Position numbers and translations under genes: made by a program
DNA from: Impatiens glandulifera
Lineage: Eukaryota; Streptophyta; Magnoliopsida; Ericales; Balsaminaceae
Reading direction: 5' to 3'
Assembly (NCBI RefSeq): GCF_907164915.1
Contig: NC_061867.1
Coordinates: 46,162,242-46,226,241, forward strand
DNA length: 64,000 nucleotides
The notes under the pieces: model-generated
Database searches by the model: none
What the model saw: the letters and a program-made list of their open reading frames with translations, nothing else
Told to the model about the DNA's origin: nothing
Part shown: positions 53,498 to 64,000 of the stretch, piece by piece
Layout: every line of letters begins with the position of its first letter
How positions within the stretch are numbered: position 1 is the first letter of the stretch

Positions 53498-53910
53498 TTA
53501 GACATGGGGGTCTAACTAGTGGAGTTAGACGTGCAGTCTAATGAATTCGGAATTAGACGTGCAGTCTAACTCGTGGAGTTAGACGTGCAGTCTAATGAAT
53601 TCGGAATTAGACGTGCAGTCTAACACGTGGAGTTAGACGTGCAGTCTAATAGATCTCGGAATTAGACGTGCAGTCTAACTCAGTGGAGTTAGACGTGTAG
53701 TCTAATAGATTGTGAAAGTTAGACATAAGTCTAACTCCTTCAGACAAGTCTGGGGTAAAACCGGAATTAGACGTGCAGTCTAATGGTTATTGGATAATTA
53801 GACGTGTAGTTTAATTAAGTAAAAGTTAGATATAAGTCTAACTCCTTCAGATTAGTCTGAAGTGATTGTAATTAGACGTAAGTCTAATTCTATTAGACCA
53901 GGCGGTCTAA
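53498..53910. repeat. Array of about 14 short perfect hairpins
   Basis: TTAGACGTGCAGTCTAA (arms TTAGAC/GTCTAA, loop GTGCA) occurs at 53525, 53553, 53579, 53607, 53633, 53662 and 53767. Variants keep the arms but change the loop: GTGTA at 53689, ATAA at 53719, GTAA at 53872, and CAGGCG at 53893, with extended or altered forms at 53498, 53798 and 53826. Spacing in the regular part is 26-29 bp, with spacers such as TGAATTCGGAA and CTCGTGGAG alternating. Small CAGAC-AA-GTCTG-like hairpins also intervene (53741-53752). Confidence 0.95.
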
Positions 53911-54879
53911 TAGACTCTGTTATTATACGGGGATGTTTAAATTTCATTAGACTGGTTTTTATAATCCGTCTAACTGAAATACGTCTAATGCTCAACTTAA
54001 GCAGTATGTTTGAAACTAGCATCCGCCTACCCACGTGCTATAGCTGTACCCTATTCCTGCTCCACTTTCTAGTGAAGATCAGTACAACAGCTATATGCAA
54101 TCAACCATCGAATGCACGTAAGAGAATTTTCATCATATTACTTGTTTTGCAGGTACATCTCTGATGGAATATTCGGTGCACTACCAGGTTGGTACGGCCA
54201 CGTTCCATATGCATAATGCCTGCAGTACTTGTGTACTATGGGCGGCCTTCCAATGGATGCTTGCCACGTATCCAAAAGGAGGATTCGACCGTTGAAGCTT
54301 TTCAAGAATATATTGCTGCCTAAGGATGAAGATGAAGAGAAGCAGAAAATAAGACAGAATCTGAAGATTTCTCTCTCATTGAATCAATAGATTTCTAGAA
54401 GCTTGATTTCTTGAATCAACTTACTCTCTCTAGATATTTTATTCTCAAGTGTATTTTGTAAATCACTACGTGAAGTTGAGAGATAAGTTATTGGACTATT
54501 TGATAGTCATTAACAGTGTGTTGTAAGTTGAACAGAGGTTGTTCTGTTCAACAGAGTGTTAACTAGTCATCAAAGTATTTGATTAAAAAGCATAGTGAAT
54601 CCTTCTGGTGGTTGGAAGAAGGGGTGACGTATGAGAGTTTGCTCCGAACATCCATAAAAAATCTGCTGTGTTATTTACATTTTGTCATCTTCTCCTTCTT
54701 TGGTTTTTAGCTTCAAACCTAAGCAAACGTTTCCGCACTTGAATCGTTCAAGAGTTTGCAAAGGTTTGTGAAGAATAGAAAGAGATATTAATCCCTAACA
54801 GGATTTCTATCAAACTGTTTATCCGAAGTCGTCAACAATAGTCTGACCACCGTCTCTATTAGTGCCGCCGATCCTATCA

Positions 54880-55620
54880 GAATGTGTGAGGTCACGAGAT
54901 AGAGATTGGGTGGTGGGTGGATTATCGACCGAGTGGATAAAGAGTCGTATGAAAAAGTGTGAGTCACAAGATGAAAGTCAGCTAGTAAGTAATGGTTGGT
55001 TTGACGTTGGATAAGAGATCTATGATCAATTGAGGATTGGTTGTTGATTTGTTGAAGTGAGGGTAAAAGAGTGGTCGACTAAGATTGTTGAGTGGTTTAT
55101 CGAGAGATAAAAATGCATATGAAAAAGTGTGAGTCACAAGATTATGGTAAGTGAGTGATTTGATGAGAGGATAAAAAGACATATAAGGAGATAAAGAGAC
55201 ATGAAAAAATGTGAGTTACAAGATGAGGGTTAGTTGGGGGTTAGTGGTTGAGTTTTGACGATGGATAAGAGGTGTGTGATCAATTGAGAAATTGGTTATT
55301 GATTTGTTAAAGTGAGAGTAAAAAAGAGTGGTGAGTGGTTTGTCGAGGGATAAAGAGACATATGAAAAAGTGTGAGTCACAAGATTATAATTAGTGAGTG
55401 GTTTGCCGAGAGGATAAAGAGACATATGAAAAATGTGAGTCACAAGATGAGAGTCAATTGAGGGATTAGTGGTTGAGTTTAACGAGAGATAAGAGGTGTG
55501 TCATCAATTGAGGTCGACTAAGATTGATGCGTGATTTGTCGAGAGGATAAAAGAGACATATAAAAAAGTGTGAATCACAATATAAGGGTCAATTGAAATG
55601 TTAAGTGAGTGTTAAGGGGA
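54880..55620 (-). repeat. Satellite array B, right part
   Basis: About a dozen units such as AAAAAGTGTGAGTCACAAGAT and GTGGTTTGTCGAGAGGATAA; the reverse complement resembles array A. Two longer units (about 190 bp) containing GATAAGAGGTGTGTGATCAATTGAG are nested in it. Confidence 0.8.
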
Positions 55621-55906
55621 TAAAATATATGTTAACATTAAAGTTTAGATTAAACTTAATTTTTACAAACTAAAACCAACACAAGATAAGGGTCAATTGA
55701 AATGTTAAGTGAGTGTCGATAGGATAATATATATATTAATATTAAGTTTATATTAAACTTAATTTTTATAAACTAAAACTAATTTTAAGTTAATTAGATT
55801 TAAATAATATTAATTTTATCTAAAATATTTATAAATAAATAATATTTTTATAAATTAATTTTAGCAATTAATTAATTAAATTATTATTAATTTCTTTACA
55901 TGTCTT
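55621..55906. other. AT-rich spacer with a short tandem duplication
   Basis: GGGTCAATTGAAATGTTAAG and the following GTTTATATTAAACTTAATTTT block occur twice (about 55588-55680 and 55688-55785). Nothing else recognised. Confidence 0.6.
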
Positions 55907-55921
55907 AAAAAATGATGAATA

Positions 55922-56806
55922 ACAAGCCCAAAGAAACTGCGCAAATCTGGTTCCAATTGCGCAACATCCCTCCCCACATGTATAACCCTGAAGCATTAAG
56001 TCACTTTGCGAGCCTATTGGGGAGTCCACTCTACATGGACTCAACTATAGAAAAATGTGAGCATATGACTTATGCTAGGATGTGCATTGAGATACACCCG
56101 AGATCAAATCTTCCATACCAGATGACGGTAACAGACAGAAAAGGTGAACCCACAATTATGAGAATCTCATATGAGTGGGCCGAATAGATGCTTTGACTGT
56201 AATACATTCGAACATGTCTGTTACAAGTGCCCGAAAATAATTGAAGAAGAAAGGAAGAAGAAGATCGAGAAAGAGACAAAGACAGAGACAGAAAAGAAAC
56301 AGAAAGAAGAACAAGAAATGTTGGAAAAGGAAAAGGTTGAGAATGAAAGACAGAAAATGGTTACTAAAGAATCAGTATTGAGTAAACAGAAGGATCAAGA
56401 TAATGAAGGAAATTCAGAACATGGTTTTGAAGAACAGGGGAAGGAAGATAGAGTGGTAAGAGATTCAGAATCAAAGGCTGAGAATGAAGAGGTAACAAAG
56501 AAACTTGAACTGGAAGCAAGAATCAATACCGAAGAGGTTGTGGAAAGGGAAAGTGTGGGAGAAAGCAAGAAAGGGGAAGTGGGTGAAGGAAATGGGAAAG
56601 ATAAAGAAGAGACAGCTGAATCGATTGAAACTGTACAATCTCCAATTCAAAAAAAAGTTAACCAGAGAAACACAAAAATCCCAAAACAAGAAGGTAAGAA
56701 AATTAAGGAAAATACAATTCCTTATAGCCCTGCTATATGGGAAAAACAGAAAGGAAGAAAAAGTAAAGGAAGGGGAAGTAAAGCTGGAACATCTTCTTTT
56801 CATTAA
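55922..56806 (+). pseudogene. LINE ORF1, truncated and frameshifted
   Basis: The first part (to about 56185) reads AQIWFQLRNIPPHMYNPEAL and LYMDSTIEKCEHMTYARMCI, the end of the DUF4283-type RNA-binding region of plant LINE ORF1 proteins. A one-base frameshift at the EW codons (about 56175-56187) moves the frame to that of 56171. There a CCHC zinc knuckle follows (C-F-D-C-N-T-F-E-H-V-C-Y-K-C, about 56189-56230) and a long Lys/Glu-rich tail. The tail ends in TAA at 56804-56806, whose last A is the first base of the ORF2 ATG. The N-terminal half is lost by truncation of the element. Confidence 0.85.
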
Positions 56807-59800
56807 TGAACTTAATGACATAGAATATTAGAGGGTTAAATGACCCCATAAAAAGAAGAGAAGTTAGAAGAATAGCAGAAAAGAATGAAATCACAGTATT
56901 TGGAATTATTGAAACAAAAGTCAGACAAAGTCAAATAGAGAATGTTGCCCAAGGTTGCTTTAAAGAAGAATGGGAATTTATTCATAACTCTGATGAGATT
57001 AAAAGTAGAATCTGGGTAGGATGGGATAAAAGAATGGTTGAAATCAAGAAAAATTTTGAAAGCAAGCAAGTTATTTTGACAGAGGTTATCAATCTGATGA
57101 CAAGGGTAAAAATATTTTTTGCGGTAGTCTATGCAAGCAACTCTGGGACAGAGAGGAAGACACTTTGGAATGATTTAAGAAGAAGCATTACGGACGAAGA
57201 ACCATGGGTTATTATGGGAGATTTTAACGTTACAAGATTCAAGAGTGAAAGAGAGCCTGAGACAGACATAACACAAGACATGCAGGATTTTAATGAATGC
57301 ATTCGAGACATAAACTGCATTGAACCGTCTTTCTCAGGTAATATATTTTCATGGTCAACTACAAGAGGGGCAAACAACATGAGAAAGAGCAGAATTGATA
57401 GAGGCCTAGTGAATGAAAAATGGGTGGAATTTTACCCAAGAAGCCAAATTCAGGTTTTGCAACCAGGTATCTATGATCACTGCCCTTTGAAATTCTTTTG
57501 GGAAAAGGAGAAAAAACAGAAAAGACCCTTTAAGTTCTTCAACTTATGGATGAAAGATGAAGAATTTAATAAAATCCTTAATGAAACTTGGAACATCAGA
57601 ATTAATGGAACAAAGATGTTTAGAGTTTGTGAGAAACTAAGATTACTGAAAGGGAAGCTGAATAAACTAGACCGGAAAAAATATAGTGGGATTTCTAAAA
57701 GAGTAGAGGAAGCCAGAACGAAACTAGAGGAAATACAAAGCAAGACACTAAGAGCCCCAAATCTACCTTATAACAGGGAAGAGGAAAAAGAGGCTCTTAC
57801 GCGATTCAAAGACCTCTATTCTAAAGAGGAAAGTTTTGCTAAGCAAAAATCTAGAGAAAATTGGCTTTCATTAGGAGACAAGAATACTTCTTTCTTCTAT
57901 AAAAAATGTTCATCAAGGAATTTCAGAAATCAGGTCCTAAGGCTCACAAACTCAAATGGAGATGTTTTACAGGGACAAAAGGCAGTTCATGAGGAAGCAA
58001 TAAGTTTCTACAAAGAGTTGATTGGAATAGAAACTAGCACAATAATAGAGGACAACCGAAGATTGCTTCAACAGATTGTGCAAAGGAAAATCAGTAAAGA
58101 AAGTGGTAACAAATTGATTACAAGAGTCAGTATGGAAGAAGTTAGAAAAGTTGTGTTTTCGATGAAAGGGGATAAAAGCCCAGGGCCAGATGGTTTCAAC
58201 GCGAACTTCTTCAAAGAAAACTGGGAAATAGTGGGTAAAGATGTAAGCGAAGGGGTTTTGGAATTCTTCCAAAACAGGAAAATGTTGAAGCAATGGAACG
58301 TCACAGTGTTGAATTTGATTCCTAAGAATTCAATTTAGGAAAAAATTCAGGACTTTCATCCTATTTCATGTTGCAATGTTATTTATAAAATATTTTAAAA
58401 AATTATTTCGCAACGTTTGAAAACAGTTATTGATAAACTTGTAGGATTAGGGCAATCAACATTCATTCCCAAACGCTCTATTTCCCATAACACCCTACTC
58501 ATGCAAAGCTTATTGAATGGATATGGAAAGAAAAACATATCGCCACGTGTGGCTTTCAAAATTGACATTAAAAAAGCTTTTGACTCGATCAGATGGGGAT
58601 CAATCCACGAATTCCTCCTTGCTGCAGGTTTTCCAATTATTTTCATTGATTGGATTATGCAATGTGTTTCCACTCCTCACTTTGTTGTGAGCGTGAATGG
58701 TATTCATGGAGGTTTTTTCAAGGGTGAAAGGGGAGTAAGGCAAGGAGACCATATATCTCCTTACCTATTCGTCTTAATAATGGAAATTCTTGATTGCATT
58801 TTAAAAATGCTTCTGAGAAGTCATCATTTCAAATTTCACCCGTACTGCAAAGAAGAAGCAATAACCCATATATGTTTTGCAGATGATCTATTTTTTGTGG
58901 CTTATGCAGATGTTGAATCTGTTAGTATAATCAAAGAAGCTCTAACAATCTTTTCGAGTATTACAAGTCTATACATCAATGAGGATAAAAGTCAGGCTTT
59001 CTATGGAGGGGTTAATGAAGAAAGGAAAGAAAACATTTTCAATATTATGGGAATCAAGGAAGGTGAACTACCGGTGAAATATCTTGGAGTACTCCTGTCA
59101 TCAAAACAACTCCGATACAATCACTTTAGACAACTGGTAGAAAAGGTTAGAAATTCGTTTTTGGGTTGGGCTACGAAAAAACTGTCTTATGCAGGTAGAA
59201 TCGAGCTCGTTAAAAGAGTCATTTTTGGAATTATTGGCCACTGGGCACAACAGATAGTCATCCCAAAGAAAGTAATGGATGAACTCGATAGAATCATGAG
59301 AGACTACATATGGGGAACACAAGGCAGATGAGGAAAAAAAGTCAAATGGGAGGATGTTTGCACTCCCATAAAAGAAGGAGGACTAGGAATAAAAAGTTGT
59401 GTTGAATGGAACAAAGCCCTCACCATCAAGAGCTTATGGGAGTTGGAGCAAAAAGCGGACTCCCTATGGGTCAAATGGGTGCATACAAGATTTATGAAAG
59501 AAGAGCAGAGTATCTGGACACAAGCATCAACGAAAGAATGACATGGTCATTGAAGAAAATCCTAAAAACAAGAAAAGATGTCTTTCAAATGGTGAAAACC
59601 ACAATTGGAAATGGAAGAGGGGTACTATTCTGGCATGATCCTTGGCTGGATAATATTCCCATTATATTCAAAGAAGAAATGCAAGGAAACAGAGTTAGAA
59701 GAGAATACATCAAGTACTCATTTAGAGACGTATATGAAGGTAGATGTGATTCACTTTTGAGGCGTATTCCAGAAGGTGATAGAATCCTAAACCTAATGAG

Positions 59801-60461
59801 GCAGAAGCAACTCAATGAAAATAATGATGAAATAAGCTGGAAAACAGAAAGTAATGAGAAGTTTATTACAGGAAAGGCATGGGAAATGGTTAGAACAAGA
59901 GAACAGGAGGTAGATTGGCATAATGTGGTATGGTCACCAAAGATTATTCCTCGTCACCAATTTATTCTTTGGCTGGTATACAGGAAAAGGTTGACAACAA
60001 AAGACAGAATTCGAAAATATATAAACATTCCTGATATCAACTGTGTCCTATGTTCGGGAGTTGAGGAAAGCATAAACCATTTATTTGGGGAATGCTCTTT
60101 TGTAATACAAATCTGGAGGTTGTATGCTGCAAACATGAACATCATCAACTTTCCAAGAACATGGGAAGAAATCCAAGAGTGGATGAAGAATAAAGCAAAA
60201 GGAAGATCCTTCTATGTAAGTATGTTGAAATGCTACTTTGGAGCAGTAATCTACAATATCTGGAAAGAAATAAATTCAAGAACTCACAGTGGAAGAAGTA
60301 GAACCGCTGAAGATATTTGGAGAGATATAACTTCAGATGGAAATGCACTCATTCAATCCTGGAGAGGAATCGAAAGGAATGAAGAGAATAGAAAGCTCTG
60401 CCATATATGGGATATTTCGTTTGAGAATGTCACAAGTAGAATAAAAGTAAAAACGATGTAG
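56806..60461 (+). pseudogene. LINE ORF2: endonuclease-reverse transcriptase, broken
   Basis: The frame starts at the ATG at 56806 and meets TAG at 56821, where relatives have TGG (the W of WNIRGLN). The endonuclease keeps E (IIETK), D and N (MGDFNV) and the DH pair (YDHCPL), but the usual Ser before DH is Tyr. The reverse transcriptase keeps SPGPDGF, motif A (DIKKAFDSI), a QGD box and FADD (about 58878-58889). Further breaks are TAG 58336-58338, TAA 58396-58398 and TGA 59329-59331, all in the same frame. A frameshift near 59515 leads to the frame that carries the zf-RVT tail (WSPKIIPRHQFILWL...CVLCSGVEESINHLFGEC, about 59930-60095). Several stops fit simple G-to-A or C-to-T changes. Not functional, but only lightly decayed. 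Confidence 0.92.
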
Positions 60462-60625
60462 GCGCTAATTGATTATTGTTATTGTCTGTAATTCAATTAT
60501 TGTTTCATTGTCAAATCTAGAAATTGTCTAGATCTGTTCTTAAACTTTTGTATTTTTTTTTCCCTCTTTTGGGTTTTTTTAATGAAATGACACTAATCTG
60601 TTTTTCAAAAAAAAAATGATGAATA

Positions 60626-61680
60626 TTTTCGTTTTTAGTTAATGATTTAAAATATTTAATTAAAAAGTCATTAATTAATTTAATTAATTTTAAAATTTAT
60701 CATTTAAGGATAAATAATAAATTTAGAACTCTCATTCAAATAATTTGTCAAATTTATGTCTCTCATAATTTTTTTTTTATTATAATTATTTTATTCTTTT
60801 TTATATTTAATATTCTCATTAACTCTCCACTAACCCTCTTAATTTAGTATTAGTTTATTTATGTAATATATTTTTAGTAAGGAATAATATGTTTATACCT
60901 CTAATCTGAACTATTAAATAAAAAAAAAAAAGAGTTTAAGAAGAGTAATGAAAAAAAAATATTAGGATCATGTTGATGACATGTAAACAAGTTAGGTTAA
61001 ATAAATAAAATGAAAAACAAACACTTGTACATAAATTAGCGACATCTCTTAATATTCTTAAATATAACAAAATATTATATTAAAAAATTTTAAAATCCTA
61101 AATTTGACCCCAAAAAAAATTTAATAATAAAAAAAATGAGAAGAATCCTAAATTTATCGTTTATCTTTAAATGATAAATTCTAAAATTAATTAAATATAA
61201 AATTAACTTTCATCTTTATTTTTAAACCTATAACCCACAACAATTCATAAAATAATATAATTATTTTAAAATTTTCAAATAATATATTATCAAACATAAC
61301 AAATAAATATATTTTAATTGACAATTTAACTATTATGACAATAAATTTGATTAAATCAAGAATTTTTTTAATAAAATAATTTCAAATAATGCAAGAAAGT
61401 TTTTTATGTATGTTTTTTTTTTAATTTTAAATAATTAAATTCTTTGAAAAAACAATATCATATAGTACTATTTTGATTAATTTTTTATAATAATATAATA
61501 ATATTTTAAATGATTCAAAATACTTTAAATATAAAATGAATTGTCTGAATTATTTGAATAAAATATTAGTAAAAGTAAAGTAAAAAATAATATATATATA
61601 TATATCCATTGCCTAAATAAAGTAGTTTTTATTATTGACTAAATTGAAAATAATTTTTACCGTGTCATCAAGCTACAACC
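60626..61680. other. AT-rich intergenic DNA upstream of the kinase gene
   Basis: It contains short A- and T-runs and a small (TA)n near 61590-61606. No gene or bounded element seen. Confidence 0.5.
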
Positions 61681-61702
61681 GGAGTTGACTAACCTTTAAA
61701 GC

Positions 61703-61709
61703 TATAAAA
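61703..61709 (+). promoter_or_regulatory. TATA box of the dihydroxyacetone kinase gene
   Basis: TATAAAA lies about 180 bases before the start codon. Transcription would start near 61735, giving a leader with a CTTCTCTCTCTCAG stretch before the coding start. Confidence 0.6.
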
Positions 61710-61889
61710 TGAACATCTTGAAGCTTTCGAATCAAAGATTACCAAGAAAGCTAACTTCTCTCTCTCAGGTTTGTGTTCAAGTTCTTCGCCATAAGCCTTC
61801 GTCGCAGCGATTTTCTGCACCAGACGACGAACCTGCAACTCACTTTGCTTCATAGAGGAAACCATCGACTGCTCGATTCATCATCATCC

Positions 61890-64000
61890 ATGTATTTTCA
61901 AGGAAAAAAACTCATCAACGACCCCAATGGTAACCGCACTAACACTCACTCGCTATTCTCTCCTTTTTCGCAGTCAACTTTGCATGTTTGGAATTCGATT
62001 CACTTGCATTTCATTTTTCTCACAAATGTGACCTTATCCGCTTTGATTGATTCAAATGAGACGAAAACTGAAGTTTATTTCTAATCTCTTATCTCATTTC
62101 TATATTTGATTGTATTTTTGTAGTCTATTGTGAGTCTGGAATACTATATGAATAGATGGAGATATACGGTAGAAATTTGTTTCGCGAGTTTATAATATTG
62201 ATGTATTTGAAGTTTGATTAGAGAGAAAACTGAGCTTATTGCTAATCTCTTACCTCGTTTCTTCATTTCGATTATTATCTTATAGTCTAGTGCGAGTCAG
62301 GAATACTAGATGATGAACACAGAGGGAGATATGTTTTTGTGAATAGTTTTACGGTAGAAATTCATTTGAAGTTTGATTGGGAAGGAAACTGAAGTTTATC
62401 TGTAATCTGTTACCTCATTTATTCTTTCGATTATATTTGTATAGTCTATTGCGTGTTAGGAACACTAGATGAACAAATGGAGATATATTTATGTTAATGC
62501 ATTTGAAGTTTGATTGGGAATTTGGGAAGATTCGTGACATAAATTATTTGATATAATTTTGCAGATGTAGTGACTGAGTTCATTGAAGGTCTTGTGGAAA
62601 CTTATCCAGGATTACAGTATTTGGATGGATTTCCGGAGGTGCATTTTTTTTGATAGTCAAATTATATACATCTTCTTACTCTTCTCGTGACGTTTATTGG
62701 ATTTCTATATAGGTTAAGGTTGTAGTACGTGCAGATATTTCACCTGGAAAATACGGCAAAGTTGCGGTTATATCAGGTTTGATTCCTTGAGAAGTGCTGT
62801 TGTCATTCCTCTGGACCATGTTCTTTGACAAATTTGCACTGTATTATTATAGATCCAATTTGTTTAATGTTAAACACTACTAACGAGTTGTTGATCCATA
62901 GGAAAAATCAATCAAGCAGTTTTCAAATGCATGAATCTGTTAACTTTGTTACTCGTATACTAATGTATATTTTACTGATACAGGTGGTGGAAGTGGCCAT
63001 GAACCTGCTCATGCTGGATTTGTAGGAGAAGGAATGTTGACTGCAGCTATATGTGGAGATGTTTTTGCCTCTCCACCTGTTAACTCAATTCTAGCAGTAT
63101 AGTTCTATCTCCAATTCTAATAACTGTAAAATCACACCAGTATTATCATTTCATAGCTCTTTTCTGTCTTTGATGGTTTGAGTAGTCTAATTTGTATTAG
63201 GGCATACGAGCGGTGACTGGACCCATGGGGTGCTTACTCATCGTCAAGGTAACACATTTAACTAGTTTATAGATAAATATGTTATTCACCTTTAGAATAA
63301 TGGAGGAAGCTACGTTTTTTCTTTTCTTTCTGCATTCCTGTTCTTTTCCACAAAACAAAGTCTTATCCTTTGATAGATGGAGAAAATGCTGAGGGCTTGT
63401 GTATCAACCGAAATCTTCAGATGAAAAAGCTAGTTGGTTATCTGGCGCATCTTCAGTTTGATTTCATGCTGAATGTTGTGGTCTCTTACATCACTTTGGA
63501 TGGAATGTCTTCTAGATGGTTTTCTTTGTCGGGTGGTTTATCTATATTTACTGATATATTTTGTAACTTGATATTGTCAGAATTACACTGGTGACCGCAT
63601 GAATTTTGGCTTGGCAGCTGAACAAGCAAAAGCTGAAGGTTTCAAGATTGAGGTATGTTTTCAGTAAAGTTTCAAACAATTTATACAAATAAAAGGATGA
63701 ATAATTCCACAATAAAAGTAAATAAGGAGAATGAGTAAACTTCAATTTTTTCTCTAAATGATTTTTTTCAACCTGTAGATGGTAATTGTTGGAGATGACT
63801 GTGCCTTACCACCACCTCGTGGTATTACTGGACGAAGAGGTTTAGCTGGCACCATTCTTGTTCACAAGGTTTGAAAACTCCTTTCTCTGTAGTTGATGAA
63901 GTACTAAAGATGGCTTGCTTTTCAATATTATATTTTTTCTTGTTACTGTGGCTCTATTCCTTGTCTATGTGACTGATATTTCATTAACTACTTCAGTAGA
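61890..64000 (+). CDS. Dihydroxyacetone kinase, 5' part (runs off the right edge)
   Basis: Seven exons fit: 61890-61929, 62565-62638, 62713-62776, 62984-63096, 63201-63248, 63581-63652, 63779-63868, all with GT/AG and joined phase (167 residues). The protein opens [14 protein letters not shown], then VVTEFIEGL, matching plant DHA kinases (EC 2.7.1.29), which phosphorylate dihydroxyacetone with ATP, probably in the cytosol. Conserved DhaK blocks are [12 protein letters not shown] (60-71), [25 protein letters not shown] (114-129) and [14 protein letters not shown]. The substrate-binding His and the ATP-binding DhaL domain lie beyond the window. The frame is open upstream of 61890 but has no ATG, which supports this start. 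Whole family members are near 590 aa, so about 70% is missing here. No internal damage seen. Confidence 0.93.

Larger units (their letters stand above)
53200..54879. mobile_element. Solo-LTR-like insertion, 1.68 kb, TSD GAATG
   Basis: The insertion starts TGTTGGG and ends CCTATCA (TG...CA). It is flanked by GAATG on both sides (53195-53199, 54880-54884). Joining the flanks restores a normal satellite unit: GAGCATTTGAATG followed by TGTGAGGTCACGAGAT matches the unit just upstream. It is non-coding. The part from about 54590 to 54800 (GTGAATCCTTCTGG, GGTTGGAAGAAGGGGTGACG, TTTCCGCACTTGAATCGTTC) resembles copia LTR sequence I know from asterid plants. With one TG...CA unit and a 5 bp target duplication, a solo LTR is the simplest reading. 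It contains a tRNA-like segment and a hairpin array. Confidence 0.75.
55907..60625 (+). mobile_element. 5'-truncated L1-type LINE with 15 bp target duplication
   Basis: AAAAAATGATGAATA occurs at 55907-55921 and again at 60611-60625, directly after the poly(A) of the element. Between them lie, in order, the C-terminal part of ORF1, all of ORF2 (endonuclease, reverse transcriptase, zinc-binding tail) and a 3' UTR with TTTTTTTTTCCCTCTTTTGG before the A's. The element begins within ORF1, so it is 5'-truncated, the usual result of target-primed reverse transcription. The ATGATGAAT near 55912 belongs to the duplicated target and is not an ORF1 start. Confidence 0.93.

Noticed and set aside
53498..53910. 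CRISPR-like look of regular short repeats and spacers
   Set aside because: The host is a plant nucleus, spacers are themselves repeated, the units are hairpins of one sequence, and no cas-like gene is present.
62825..63025. 66-codon frame in the kinase gene
   Set aside because: It crosses intron 3 and exon 4 in the wrong phase; the spliced model explains the region.

Overview
This is a window of nuclear DNA from a flowering plant, most likely a eudicot. Three interrupted genes use GT/AG introns and encode plant-type proteins (an extra-large G protein, a plant BAP31-like ER protein and a dihydroxyacetone kinase). They sit in very AT-rich DNA full of plant transposable elements (LINE, Ty1/copia, MULE, Harbinger, MITEs, a probable Helitron). 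No species can be named from this. Some retroelement sequence near 54.6 kb looks like copia LTRs I associate with asterids, but that is a weak hint. All exon and element borders were read by eye.

Layout. 1-20.4 kb has no intact gene. It holds a probable small Helitron carrying an ARGONAUTE4-type exon (4.0-4.75 kb), a dead LINE on the minus strand (8.0-10.5 kb), a dead copia polymerase fragment (10.7-11.6 kb), a possible Ty3/gypsy remnant (11.6-14.5 kb), an extreme AT island with a long (TA)n run (14.6-17.6 kb) and a Harbinger derivative with a TAA target duplication (18.06-19.02 kb). 20.5-22.0 kb is a four-exon BAP31-like gene on the plus strand. 24.0-35.2 kb is an eight-exon XLG3-type gene on the minus strand, convergent with it. 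Its introns hold a partial duplication of its own last splice acceptor, MITEs and a ten-unit minisatellite.

35.5-61.7 kb is again mobile DNA. A Mutator-like element with TIRs of about 760 bp (39.0-47.7 kb) carries the first part of a transposase gene and is split by a young 5.6 kb LTR retrotransposon with 860 bp LTRs. Further on are two satellite arrays in opposite orientation. One of them is interrupted by a 1.68 kb solo-LTR-like insertion that contains an array of short perfect hairpins. Next comes a 5'-truncated LINE of 4.7 kb with a 15 bp target duplication. 61.9 kb to the right edge is the 5' part of a dihydroxyacetone kinase gene on the plus strand, with a TATA box upstream. The gene continues beyond the window.

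The three genes have unrelated roles (G-protein signalling, ER membrane, triose metabolism), and nothing suggests that they work as a unit. I found no clear new gene system. The most unusual signals are the captured ARGONAUTE exon, the two independent hairpin arrays inside LTR elements, and the decoy splice acceptor inside XLG3.
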